NCBI GenBank assembly: GCA_037178855.1
Contig: JASJZC010000001.1
Location: 6,634,001 to 6,698,000 of the forward strand
DNA length: 64,000 nucleotides
Direction: 5' to 3'
From: Oscheius sp. JU75
Lineage: Eukaryota; Nematoda; Chromadorea; Rhabditida; Rhabditidae
Shown piece after piece: positions 11,851 through 22,515 of this stretch; positions within the stretch are counted from its first letter, which is position 1; each line of letters starts with the position of its first letter. The notes beneath the pieces are model-generated. The model worked only from the letters and a program-made list of their open reading frames with translations. It had not been told where the DNA came from and searched no databases. Both the position numbers and the translations under genes were made by a program.

Positions 11851-12885
11851 TCAGTGAAGTGAAGCCTTTTTGCAGACGAGAGCTCTCATGGCATTAGAGC
11901 ACAAATCATCGTTCCAGCCGGTCCAATAACTTGCGTGATCTTTTCCCTTCAGATTATCGGAAATGATCTGAACACAGTTCTCCTTTCCCTTGCTGTTGTC
12001 AGGTTGACCCGGTGCCCAGTTGTAGAAGTCGACAGGAGTTCCATCCGTATTGGCCCACTGGTTGTTAATCTTGTGCATTCCGATCCAAGTCATGCCATCC
12101 CAGTCGAGAGTGAGCCCCGTCGAAGCCAAATTAGCTACGAACGTGTTTTCCGCGGCACTGTGAATAGTAACCAAGTGTGCCCCGGACGCCTGGCAAGTGG
12201 CTTCTGCGTTCTCCCAGCTGTCACTGAGAAGGGTAATGTAGCAGGAGTCAGTGGGTGTGAAGTAGGCCCAGCCGTCGGGACAGTAAGCGTGACCAGCTGA
12301 ATAAGATTGTTGATCGGAAGAGAACAGGACTTACGAGCTGCCGAAGGACAGGGAGTGGGAGGAGCTGGAGAACCGGGCAGTTGAACAGCACAGACGTAGG
12401 GACGAGGAGCTCCGCAGTTGACTGCTCTAAATGTCTTTCTTCTGATGAGATGCTTGTCTACTCACCCCCATTGATTGGTAGTAATGTTGACAGTAGCACA
12501 CTGGTCCACACTGTTCGGCTGTCCAGTTGCCCAGTTAGTGTATGTGAACGGGGTGTTATCGGTCCAGGACCAGTCGGAACTCAAGAGCAGATTGGCTCCG
12601 ATCCAGTAGTCCTGAGAGGTGAAGACGGAACTAGCACTTTCAGCAATAAGAGCGTTCTCGAATCCATTGGTGATCGAGGCCAGATGCCCTCCAATCGAAA
12701 CACAGTCTTGTTCGGCCAGGAAGAAGGCCGAATTCTGGTTCACGTACTTGTAGCACCTGAAGCGTTCAATTCTTCTTGAAACTTGGTCAAAACCTGTTGA
12801 AGTTGGCATTGTAACTGGTTCCAGAGGGACAAGAGGCCGAAGTCACAAGAACTGGGAGAAGAAGAAGGAGCAGAGCTCGATACAT
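11851..12885 (-). CDS. Secreted protein with two C-type lectin domains (CTL copy 1)
   Basis: Four exons, about 12794-12885, 12466-12756, 12335-12426 and 11851-12296, with introns of 37-39 nt, giving 306 aa. A Leu-rich signal peptide opens the protein. The first CTLD (about residues 30-135) has DYWIGANL, WSWTDNTPF, YTNWATGQPN and PYVCAV. A short Pro-rich linker follows. The second CTLD (about 155-306) has WIGMHKI, DGTPVDFYNWAPGQPDN, a WND and ALVCKK. QPN/QPD replace the mannose-type EPN motif. The WND in domain 2 is compatible with Ca2+-dependent sugar binding. An AATAAA abuts the stop codon. It is paralogous to the gene at 17971-19056. An immune or cuticle role is inferred from the family only. 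Confidence 0.93.
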
Positions 12886-13145
12886 CGGGACACCAAGAGG
12901 AGACAAAGGCGATAGGATTTTATAGCTTCTCGGGTCTTATCTCAGAAATTGTAGCTCGCATGTCGAGGCCCCTTGATTCTTTGACCAATAAAAGGAGAAA
13001 CTATGACCCGGCTGTTTCTGATAGACTCTGGTCGTTTCAAGTGACGCAAGAGGACAGAACAACAAATATTATTCTTTTAAACTAAGGAATCACAGTTGAG
13101 AGAGAGTCAGGTAGATTCAGTTGGCTCTAATTTCACGACGGTTAG

Positions 13146-14412
13146 TCAGAAGAGCTCCGGCTCCATTCGGACTGTCTGTCGTTTCATCAGTTTCGTCTTA
13201 AAGTAGGCAGGAATCACGGACCCTTTCCGGCACATTAGGATGGTGGCGATGACAACCAGACAGCTTATTACAGTCAGTACTTTTAGCCAAGAAAAAGAAG
13301 TCCTTCCACAACCAATGTCGTCTTCATTGCAGTCGTTGGGGTCGCATTGGAGGATAATTAACGTCCGGTCATTGGGTTCTGCATTACTGAGCCTTTGGAG
13401 CTGAAACTGTTTAGTTTTGGTGTCATTCGGGAGACACGACCTTGAGGAAGTTGGCGTTTTTAGTGACATCATAGATACAAGTTGTCATGTTTGGCAGCAA
13501 ATGAATCTGCCCATTTGTGGGCGCATTATAGTTGAAGGTGAACCAGTAGCGCTTGTTACCCGGACGGGCCATGCCTTTCGCCCAGTTCATGAGGTAGTTG
13601 CCATTGTCTGAAATCACAACTCTTTTATTCTCACTCTGTCGAACGTCTTCATAATAAACTATAGAATCCCTGATAAATTATAGGACCCCCATTTGGATTC
13701 GACGCGCAAACTTCAAAAGAAAAAAAAACGGATGAAAATAGTTATGCTCGACAAACTAACGATGTAACAAGCCTTCCTAAGGCGTTTTGGAGGGGCTCAT
13801 GATCATGTGAAAAGATTAACCGACGCGAAACCGGGTAGGATTGGTTCCGTAGTTGGAGTACTAACTGACTGAGCTATAAGGGTAAGGATCGCGGCGATTG
13901 TTCCCGCGATACATGAAAGAGAGAACAGGAGCATGCGGTATACTGTCGCTTTAAAGTCTGGAACTGAATGCTACAAAAGTTGGTAAACTATTAATGAAGG
14001 CAGAGAAAAAGGTGTTCCTACTATCTTTGTTATTGCTTAATTTTTGAATAGAGTCTCCCCAAAACGACGTACTGTAAGTGCTGCTGATGCTGAACTCGAT
14101 GGCCATCGAGGAATTCTTAAGAAAATCCAATTCCGGCGGATCGACCACCTGCAAAACGAGTCATTAGCTCCTTTTCACCTGATTTTGCACTTTGCGGCAA
14201 TTAATACGGATGATTCGGGAGACTTATATTTGTTTTCATAATACGGTTACTAATCGCATCAGTGGCGAGGTGGAAAAGTGCAATACTGAGGAGTTTATTT
14301 CAAAGAGACCTACCGTCAACGGAGACTGTTCCACCGCTCCGGGAGGTCGTTCGACATCTCGCTGTGCTGAGGTTACTGCAGCCCAGAAAGCTGCCACTTC
14401 GAGAAGAAGCAT
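13146..14412 (-). CDS. Orphan type I membrane protein, copy A (200 aa)
   Basis: Four exons, about 14314-14412, 14073-14148, 13441-13607 and 13146-13406; phases agree throughout. A signal peptide (LLLEVAAFWAAVTSA) is followed by a Pro/acidic stalk, a domain with DNGNYLMNWAKGM and LPNMTTCIYD, then LIILQCDPNDC and a single C-terminal TM segment (VLTVISCLVVIATILMC) with a short basic tail. Copy B at 17345-17967 shares the NMTxCIY, LxxLQCxxxxC and TM arrangement. I do not recognise the family. Intron 2 (13608-14072) is 465 nt and hosts a SINE-like insertion. The last exon may start 6 nt later (TTTCAG acceptor). Confidence 0.72.
13684..13890 (-). repeat. tRNA-derived SINE-like element, copy 2 (intronic)
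   Basis: On the minus strand the head (13821-13890) has box A-like TATAGCTCAGTCAGTTAGTA and box B-like GGTTTCGCG. Downstream, at 13684-13716, is the tail AGTTTGCGCGTCGAATCCAA then ATGGGGG, matching the tails at 1796 and 38541. It sits inside intron 2 of orphan gene A, in the same orientation as the gene. Confidence 0.6.
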
Positions 14413-16651
14413 GGCTCTGAATCTGACCGTGAATAATTAGTAGTGGGCTGAGTCACCGAGAGAGAACGGGAGGGCCTTTTCGCGGTAAACAAGAGTAATG
14501 AGATATGACTCATGCTTTTGCATGAGAGACTTTTTTTTTATTAGGTAAGATAAGCGTCAACAGAAATATTGGGTCCAAGCGAGCTCACAGATGACGAAGA
14601 GACATACGTTTTCAGCCAAGAATGATAAACACTTTCTTGGCAAGGCTGCGTCTGGAGGCTTCTCAGTTAGTCGGCTCAACGTTGAAGGATAGTCAAGTGG
14701 GTTTTGGTCTCACGAGGAAGGGATTGTCAAAGGGAGTTGGCTATCTTTTAGAGAGATCCGAGATTATGAGACTGGAGACCAGGCTCTTTGCAAAGAGGAA
14801 GACGATGAATTATGCTCAAAGAGGTAGCCTTTATATGATCTTGATTATCTGACTCAGTGAGTCAGTCGCGTCGACGTATTCACAGCTCCGCTAGTCATAA
14901 CCATATCATTTATTCTGATGAGATATACACCCGGGGAGAGTCTTTTATCCAAATTGGGCTTAAGGAAAAGGAAAACATTGAGAGTTGGAGTCAAACACTT
15001 TCTCCATTTTGGATGGAACCACTTAATTAACAATGTAAGGGTTAACTTACAGTCGAGTCTGGCTATAACGCACCCCCTAGGGTACATTATAGCGAGACTA
15101 CTGTACTGTGAACGGAGTGTCCAAGTGTCCTTCTTCTAGAGGGAAAGGTGCAAAGGGGAGGACAAGAGCCGTGTGATACTTCATTTCCTTTCTCAGCCAT
15201 ACTGACTCAGATCTGCATCCGATTAGACTCCCTCTCGCCACAATTATCCCTCGCTCGTTCTCTGAAACAGATGACTCGACGTTTATTTTCGAACTCGCGA
15301 AAGGGCGTAAAATCAGTGTGGCGAAGAAGAAATGTTGCGAACGAAAAGACAAAATGACTTGATCTCAAGAGAATATTCAGAAGGCGGAAAAAGTAATCTC
15401 CGAGACGAAAATTCAGAGAATCAGAGAGTGTATAGTTCTGAACTGATTCAGTGGTATTGGTAGAGACTATAACGTCGGCTCTGGATCTCTCTCTCTCTCT
15501 CTCTGGTAACTGTGGTAGGTCTGCCAAAGTATGATGGATTGTTGAACGACCAACGGTCGAGAAGACGGAACTGAGAGAAAATTTGGGCAAAACTAGAAAG
15601 GATTGATGCAGAAACGGTCACTTTCTCCAGTATCTTTTCAGCTCATGCAAGCCTAAGAGCTTGAGAATTCCGCAAACTCAACTGTTTCCCTTCCAGTACC
15701 CGTTTAATAAATTTTTTGAAAAAAAAATATATATCTCTAAAAAAAAACAATAGCAAAATCTCCTGCCTCTTTCTAATAACCGACTGTCACAGAACATAGT
15801 TAGTATTTTTAGTGCTCCAAAGTTAATAGCCTCTCCATTTAAACGTTTCCCCGAAATAGAAAATCTCAAATAATACGGGGCAGTGTTTATGTGTTTTTCT
15901 TTGTCCTCTCCTAGCCAGCCGGGAACTCTCTCCTCTCCATTGCGCGTCCTGGCGCGATCGATCGCCGGGTATCCTCTGGGCCACCGCCTGGGCTGCAGCT
16001 TCCAGTCCACCCAATTTATTCCCTTATTCTTTTCGAGTTTCTTATTCATTTGAACAGGCAAATTATTCATCTCTCATTTTTTTAAGTTCTAGACGGGAAA
16101 GATTTACAGATTTTACTACCCGATAGACACAAAGTTGTCAAGGTTTGAAACCGTCTAAAAATTGATGACGGTCCCTAAGACTCTTTGTGTTTTATTCGGG
16201 ACTGTCAAACATTCATTTGCTGCTTCTTTTTTTTATAGAGCAGATCCAGGTATTCTTCTATTTGATACTTTCTCCTTTTTCTCCAATTTTCCTTGGGAGA
16301 GACGCCATTATCCAGAGCCAAATAAGCAATCCAAATGGTCTCACCGTTGTCAGAAAAAGTGAGAATGCAACATGTTCATGTCTTACCATTTTTTCCTTCA
16401 TTTAAAGTTCCTTTCCAAATTGAATCTCATCTTTCAGCCAAATCATCAGAATTTCCAAAAATATTTTATCAAAACGAAAGGCTAAGATTCCTCTCCAATC
16501 CCCATGCATTACGTACCCTAGCAGCCCGATCGATCGGAGCCTCGTGAAGAATTAATGACGGCTCCTAAGCCTCTAATTTCCTGCTAAACCCCGTCTCATT
16601 GCACCAATCTTCAAAAGTTCACGTCTCTCAACGCAATTTTGCAGATTAGCC
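14413..16651. other. Intergenic, with simple and inverted repeats
   Basis: No gene supported. Contents: a palindromic element at 15056-15099, a (TC)n run at about 15486-15504, a GC-rich patch near 15905-16010 with the palindrome GCGATCGATCGC, and a duplicated segment: TGATGACGGTCCCTAAGACT near 16160 recurs as TAATGACGGCTCCTAAGCCT near 16550. The last 500 nt presumably contain the promoter or outron of the Ggamma gene. A 130-codon minus frame (15678-16070) overlaps low-complexity A/T runs and looks spurious. Confidence 0.5.
15056..15099. repeat. Short palindromic element (possible foldback TE remnant)
   Basis: AGTCTGGCTATAACGCACCC and GGGTACATTATAGCGAGACT are inverted copies (17 of 20 positions pair), separated by four bases. 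The nearly loop-free palindrome resembles fused terminal inverted repeats of a DNA transposon. No open frame is associated. Confidence 0.5.
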
Positions 16652-16882
16652 ATGGATAAATCTGATATGCAACGCAGTGTGGACAGTCTTCGACTTCAGC
16701 TCGGCATTGAGCGCACACCTATTAGTATTTCGGCGACTGAGTGAGTTTCGTCTCTCAGGGAAAATGAAAAAAAAAACTTCAGACTCCGCCGCTACACCGA
16801 GTCTCAGGAAGATCCCCTGGTCAACCCCATCGACAAGAAGGTCAATCCGTGGGCTGAGAAGAGCAAATGTACTCTCATCTAA
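16652..16882 (+). CDS. gpc-2: G-protein gamma subunit, GPC-2-like
   Basis: Two exons, 16652-16740 and 16783-16882, around a 42-nt intron, encode 62 aa, the usual length for this family. The protein opens MDKSDMQRSVDSLRLQLGIE and closes with NPWAEKSKCTLI, where CTLI is a prenylation CaaX box. LRRYTESQEDPLVNPIDKK is the conserved core that pairs with Gbeta. The sequence is nearly colinear with C. elegans GPC-2 as I know it. Its product, with Gbeta, would couple receptors to effectors at the plasma membrane. TTTTGCAG ends at 16644, eight nt before ATG, and is a likely trans-splice acceptor. Confidence 0.95.
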
Positions 16883-17344
16883 TTCCAAATATCTTTTTCT
16901 CGGTCACTTTTTCACAATCTTTGTATTAGCTTTAATTATATTCGCCATCAAATGAATCATTGCCGTCATCTTTGTAATCTAAGACAGAATGCCAACCCAT
17001 CTAGTTGCCTTCCCGTAGGGAATTCTCCTAATTCGCTGTTGTTCTTTGGGTATCCCGGCACTATCGATCTTCCTCTATGCTTCTTCTACTCACTCTCATT
17101 CCTATATCCTTATCCCAACTTAGCGTCTCATTGAGTGTGAGAACCTTTGAGAAAATCATAACATTGTGTTTAGGGAAGGAATCCGGAGAACTTGGAAAGA
17201 CTGAGAGGAAAAAACTTGATATGTGTGAAGAGCATTCCTCTTTCAGATGGTGAGTGTTAGACGCAAGATCGCACTGTCGGGTCCGAAATACGCGCACCTA
17301 AAATCGTACTTTTCGGAGTGAAGATAACATTTTTTAATTTTTCC

Positions 17345-17967
17345 ATGTTCTGTAAAGTTGTCGGAATTTTGGAACTCTTTGCAGAGAGCATCGCAAAGCC
17401 TGAAAACACATCCTTGACCCCGAAACGCCAAATGTTAGCTGCGGTGAAACTTGAAAATCTGTATTATTGACCAGACATTCCGCGCGCACAGTCCTGGTTC
17501 AGGTGCATCCACTATTTCCTTCTCGTACTGTAGAAAGTTGGTGGATCGCAATGGAACAGCCTATTTTCTGGCGTCTTTCGATGACCGAGAAGAGACGAGA
17601 CTGAAATCGAATATGACTAACTGTATTTACGCTGAAGGTGGAACTGACAAACTCAGTACCGAGGTGAGCATTTCTATAGAAAGGAACAGTCGTTTAGGTC
17701 TTCTCACGACGCGAATTTCTTGAGCACCCCTACGACAGGAGAAAAGTCAAGAATTTTGTTCTTCTGCAGTGTCCAGAAGGAACGTGCCGTGAAGATCGTC
17801 TACGCTGCGATGAAACAATCCCAATATGGGTGTAAGTTCCAATGTGCTCGCGTTTAAAACAATAATAGTTTAGGTGGGCTTGTGTGGTGTTCACATTCAC
17901 AACGACTCCGATCGTCATCTTTTGGCTTTTGAGGAAAATTGTTCAAAAAATCTGTATTAAATACTAG
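17345..17967 (+). CDS. Orphan type I membrane protein, copy B (about 157 aa)
   Basis: Four exons, about 17345-17460, 17534-17663, 17698-17831 and 17874-17967, in consistent phase. The middle has VDRNGTAYFLASFDD and SNMTNCIYAE; then FVLLQCPEGTC, an 11-residue stretch aligning with LIILQCDPNDC of copy A, and a C-terminal TM segment (WACVVFTFTTTPIVIFWLL) with a basic tail. The start is uncertain: the N-terminus MFCKVVGILELFAESIA is a poor signal peptide, so the true first exon may lie upstream. The stop codon ends 3 bp from the stop of the convergent lectin gene. The function is unknown. Confidence 0.65.
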
Positions 17968-17970
17968 GAT

Positions 17971-19056
17971 TCAATGAAGAGCCGTCTTTTTACAAACAAA
18001 TGCTCGCTGTTCCTTCGAGCAGTGCACATTTCTCCAGAAAGTGTACGCCTTGGCCTTTAGTTTTTCAGGGTCCGAGATGAGCTGAAAGGAAGTCTTTTGT
18101 CTAGAAGGTCCTCCTACCGTTGCACAGTTCTCTTCGACCAGAGGAATGTTTGCCGGTTCGCCTTCCTCCCAGTTCAGATAGTCCGCCTTTGTCTCGTCTG
18201 TCCACTGCCATCCTTTCAGCCCATTCTTCTTCAATCCAATCCAAGTCATCTCGTGACTATCCAGCTTGAGACCAGTCGAAGACATACCTTAATTCAGTTG
18301 TGATAAGTCTCAAGAGTCGTACCCAAAATGAATGAATTTTCGCTAACTGAATGAATCGAAGTCAAGTGGGCTCCTTGGCTCTTACAGAACGACTCGGCGT
18401 CGGAGAAAGTTTTGTTGAAAAAGGTCTACAAGGGCTAAAATGTGGAAAATGACTTGTACCTTGTAACAAGAATCCGTAGATCGATTTATTATCCATCCAT
18501 CCTCACAGTATCCACCATAGTTGGCTGCTGTAGTCGGGCAGGGACCCAGAGTAGTTGGTACCTCTTGAGGAACTACGCAGACATATGGCTTCAGCGCTTT
18601 ACACTCTTCACTACTCCATTTGTAGTTGCTCGCATCGGTAAAAGCACACGGTTGTGAGGTATCCGGCTGCCCAGAGGCCCAGTTTGAGTAAACAAATGGT
18701 GTTCCGTCCGTCCAGGACCAGGACCCAGTGTTCCGAGCTCCTATCCAGTAGGTCGACTGTCCGAAATAGGTCGGGGCAGTGCCTGAAGTTCTGTTGAGGA
18801 GCATGTCCTCTCCCTACCTGCTACCAATCCGTTCTCAAAGCCGTTTTGTATTGAGACGAGATGGCCCGAAATGAAGGCACAGTCCTCCTCTGCCGAATTG
18901 AAAGATTTCAAGGCGCTGACATACTTGTAACACCTAAAGTCTGTACTCTCCCATTCAGTCTCGATACCTGTTGAATGAGGCATCATAGACGGCTCCGTTG
19001 GGACAGTCAGCTGCAGACACAGTTTTGGAAAACAGAATAACGAACAGGAAAAGCAT
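17971..19056 (-). CDS. Secreted protein with two C-type lectin domains (CTL copy 2)
   Basis: Five exons, about 18968-19056, 18818-18933, 18460-18782, 18323-18425 and 17971-18287; introns are only 34-35 nt. Encodes 315 aa. Signal peptide LFLFVILFSKTVSA, then CTLD1 (RCYKYVSALKSF, STYWIGARN, DGTPFVYSNWASGQPD, PYVCVV), a linker and CTLD2 (WIGLKKN, DYLNWEEGEPA, ENCATV, AFVCKK). CTLD2 has EPA in place of EPN/QPD and lacks the WND, so Ca2+-dependent sugar binding there is doubtful. The first exon and overall layout match CTL copy 1 but two extra introns are present. It is convergent with orphan gene B. Confidence 0.92.
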
Positions 19057-19248
19057 TCCAGTCAGGTCCTGTTGGGCTTCGATAGCATTTTATAGACCTC
19101 TTATCAAAGACAGCGTAGTCGTTTTCCCAAAGAAATCAGAACTTTATTCAAAAGACATGTTACAATTTATGGGCTGAAAAATTAGTCTTCTCAATGAATA
19201 AGGGCACTTGAACGAGCACTGGACACTTCTAAATCCTTTGCATTCGAT

Positions 19249-20907
19249 CTATCTGGAAAACCTACTGGTCAGAGTAACGGCCTTAGATCTGTCTCTTCTT
19301 TTGCAGAAGAATGCCGCACGTCGGATTTCCGACGAGAACAGGAGATAGAAAATCTGGAACTCTGAACAGCGTAAAATGAAAACCTACGGGAGTAATTCCT
19401 GCAGACAACGGCCTTGCAAAATAGTTCAGATTCGCATTGAATTCGCCAGAACCCCAGCCGAAATAGGTGTATCCAACCCAATTTGCACTGTAGACACAGA
19501 AGAGCTCGCTGACGAAGATTAGAAAAGCCAAGAGCAGCAGACGGAATTCTTTCTTCATGTCTGACAGATTTGTCTTGATCTGGAACTTCTGTTTACTAAT
19601 GATAGGTGGTCGGATGGGCTACCTTTTGAAGTTTATAGGCAGCCAAGAGGTAGATCAAAAAACTTAATCCGAGCTCACCAAACAAGAGTATCGTCCGGAA
19701 ATGGGTGAAGGGGAAGAAGAACTCATCCCGATATCCGACCTCGGGATCGAACCAAATCCTTTTTACAACTCCATAATGGTGAAGAAGGGCTATGACGAAG
19801 GACCAAAGGACGGCAAGAAGTAGTAGAAGTAGAAGAAGAAACGTGTACTTCCCCTGACTGTTGCTCGAAAGAGAAGCCACACCGATGAGTCGGACAACAG
19901 AAATGACCAAGTTGACAGCTATGATGAGATCCATAGAAAAGGCACCAATAGATTCCCAGGCCAGATGACGAGCAGCACTCTCTCCCAGGACACAGGTTTG
20001 TGTTACACCTTCTGAGAGGACTCAATCTACAGTCCGAAAAAGAGACAAACCCCTTGATGTGGTGACAATTGTGACAATGTCTCCAACTGCGAGTATTATC
20101 ATACAGAGATGGAACGGGTTTCGGTATCTGTTATGTCTCTTGGTCACATAGATGATTGCCCCGAGGATATAGAGATAGACGAGGGTGGCGAGAAGACAGA
20201 AGTAGAATATGACATCAACAGCCCAAAGAGGCTGAGCCCAAGGAGTGCAATTGCTTGTAGATGTAGAGACCTGAAAGCTCCTTCTGGTCTGTATTCCGAG
20301 AACATGGTCACGGTACTTTAAGATCAACCTTTTGGATAACACGGACGCAACTTTCCTACAGTCCTAGTTTTCATGCCGATATACGACATTACGTCTCCTC
20401 TTCTGGTCCAAAACTTGGAGTTTACATTTGGCAGAAGGCATCCGTGTTTTACACATGACAAGTATTAGTCCCGATCACACTTGACAATGTTACAGCCTTT
20501 TCTGTCAAGCCTTATTCCTAATAAGTTTTGGCAAGTTGGATTGTGCTTGTACACAACAACAACTGAAAGCGATTACGAGGAAACTGAACTCCGCGGACGA
20601 CAAGTGATCTGTGAGCATAAAAGGTTCTTATTACAGCATCCTTCTTTACTAAAGCGCAATGATGTCTGTCATGATGTCCGCACAGTTGCATGTCAACACT
20701 AATACCCAAAAACTCTGACAAGTCATTTCATGTCAAGAGACAAGGGGACGAGTCAGCTATTGAAGCAACTTCTGTTACTTGGGAAGCCGCCTGTTATCAA
20801 TTCTAAGTCAAGAACAAACGTGAAGCTGCCTTATTATAATAATTACTCACAATAGCTTTGAGAATGTCGTAGTAAGTTTGCGGAGAGGGTAAATCTTCTC
20901 GAGGCAT
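19249..20907 (-). CDS. Nematode 7TM receptor, paralogue 1 (320 aa)
   Basis: Five exons, about 20851-20907, 20051-20270, 19623-20011, 19388-19579 and 19249-19353. Exon 1 (MPREDLPSPQTYYDILKAI) was found by matching the first exon of the paralogue at 24163-25349. Seven hydrophobic segments are visible, including FHLCMIILAVGDIVTIVTTS (TM2) and a TM7 that ends ITPIFYLLFSSEIRRAAFF after splicing GTAGGT...TTCCAG. The family is a worm-expanded 7TM receptor type; I could not assign the exact Sr class. Intron 1 is about 580 nt and holds a dispersed repeat. Probably a chemosensory or peptide receptor; the ligand is unknown. Confidence 0.8.
20449..20540 (+). repeat. Dispersed repeat with TTGACA/TGTCAA hairpin, copy 2
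   Basis: Matches 4990-5085 over about 90 nt, with the same ordered blocks and the same CTTGACA...TGTCAAG inverted repeat. This copy is inside intron 1 of the 7TM receptor gene on the minus strand and accounts for that intron's unusual length. Confidence 0.6.
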
Positions 20908-21147
20908 CGAAACAGAATCGACCGAAAGACTACTGATATTCCCCTTGACTACGTTTGAATAGGAGCGTTCCCATAATCAGCATTTTCACATAGATGCAAA
21001 AAGGACACGTGGTTTGAAGTCGTCCCTCGGGTCCATAAGACTAGGCTACAAAGAACTCCGATGCCATATTGTTTTGTCCATTGTGACAGAGATTAATAAA
21101 ATGATCAACGCCTTCTTAAAGAAAGAGAGAAAACAACTTCAGTTCGA

Positions 21148-22502
21148 ATGTCTCAATCTGTCTATTGCACCACTTACTGGGATATTCCCGAAGAAGGGAA
21201 TGATACCTTTGTTTCATCCTACCGACAAGAATGCACAATTCAGTCGGATCAGCTCGGATTCATGCAAGTACCCATCGTATTGAGCATTCTTATTGGCCTT
21301 CCCTTAAATATCACCATAATTCAAAGACTACTACAGAAGAAACTGAACAACTTGTGCAGATACCACTGGTTCATCATTGCTCAGTGTTTTAGTGACATGG
21401 CTTTTACTCTCGACCACCTCGTCATTGCTATCGTGGGTTTCTGTTAGGAGGGAGAGAGTACATACTTCCTAGTTGAACACGCAAAAGTGTACTTTCGCTC
21501 CGATGGCCATGAGTATGCTTATGCTCCTCTCCGATGTCCTATTATCGGCCCAGCACATTTCTATTTGTGTTCTTTCAATTTACTGGAAGTCGATACTCAG
21601 ACCGTGAGTTGTTTGCGGGGGAGACAATCTGGTAATACTTGCTGCCTATAAGCTAACATGAGGTCTGATTGGCTTGTCATAGGTAAAGAGTGGCGATCAG
21701 ACCAAGCTCTGGCTAGATAGGTTAGATTTTCAGGCAAAACGCTCTGGATCGTTTCTTCTATCTTGTAATCTTCATCGCCTTCGGCCTTATAGAACTCGGC
21801 TGCAAACTGGCTATGGCCTACAATAATCTCGCAAAAGGACTGCACGGAATAGCAGAGGTTGCCAGTTTTTTCTGTTCAAAACTGAATTTATAGGACACGA
21901 TTCGAAGCCTGTCCACGTACATCAGTCTTCTGCTGAACTGCTCCATCGCCATAGTCATTTACAATTTCATGGCAGTCACCTTCTGGAACACGTCGAACAG
22001 TAGTCCCATTATCAAAAAGAGCCATCGGAAAATGTCTACGTCGCTCCTTCTTCAGGCCTTTCTCGTCTTCTTCATCGCTCTCATCACCCAACTCTTCATC
22101 TTCTCCGTTCACAACGCGACCTGTGCCGATTCGCCGATGGAAAAGCTGCATCGGAAGTTGGCAAACGAGACAAAAACAATGGAGACGACGACTCTGGGTT
22201 ACGGTTACGGTTATGGCACGTATACTGTAGATTCGGCGAACCAGGTACTAATCAATCAGATCCGCAAGGAAGAGGAGAAGGTGGTCTTCATGCTCAACAC
22301 TTACTCCAAGGTTTGTGTATTTGATCATAGGAGACACAGCCAGATTCAGATTAACTTTCTGATGCTGGGTATACTGCCCTTCGTGAAGGTACTTCTGATG
22401 TGGTGGTCAATCAAGGGACTCATCGAAAAAACACCCAAACTGGAAATCAAACCGCCATCCAAGACAAAAACAGCCCCCGAGTTCAAAAGGGCCAGTCTTT
22501 AA
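21148..22502 (+). CDS. Nematode 7TM receptor, distinct subfamily (382 aa)
   Basis: Exons about 21148-21432, 21473-21603, 21734-21857 and 21894-22502, consistent in phase. ACTTCAG at 21142 precedes the ATG by five nt and looks like a trans-splice acceptor. Hydrophobic segments include VPIVLSILIGLPLNITII (TM1), FFYLVIFIAFGLIELG and LLLQAFLVFFIALITQLFIF. A long Tyr/Gly/Thr-rich extracellular loop carries LGYGYGYGTY. The last TM and a Lys-rich tail follow. A possible 33-nt intron (GTTTGT...CAG) near 22312-22344 would be in frame either way. I cannot assign a class; it is not close to the paralogue pair flanking it. Confidence 0.75.
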
Positions 22503-22515
22503 ATGAATAGATTCA

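Noticed and set aside
14911-14940. CTGATGAG motif as a hammerhead ribozyme core
   Set aside because: The required downstream GAAA and closing stems are not present at suitable spacing.
15678-16070. 130-codon minus-strand ORF
   Set aside because: Spans A/T homopolymer runs and a GC-rich patch; composition and lack of motifs suggest chance.
19249-19353. Longer reading of the 7TM exon 4 donor (GTAG|GTTTTC)
   Set aside because: It would put the TM7 end out of frame; using the donor four bases earlier yields TPIFYLLFSSEIRRAAF, matching the paralogue.
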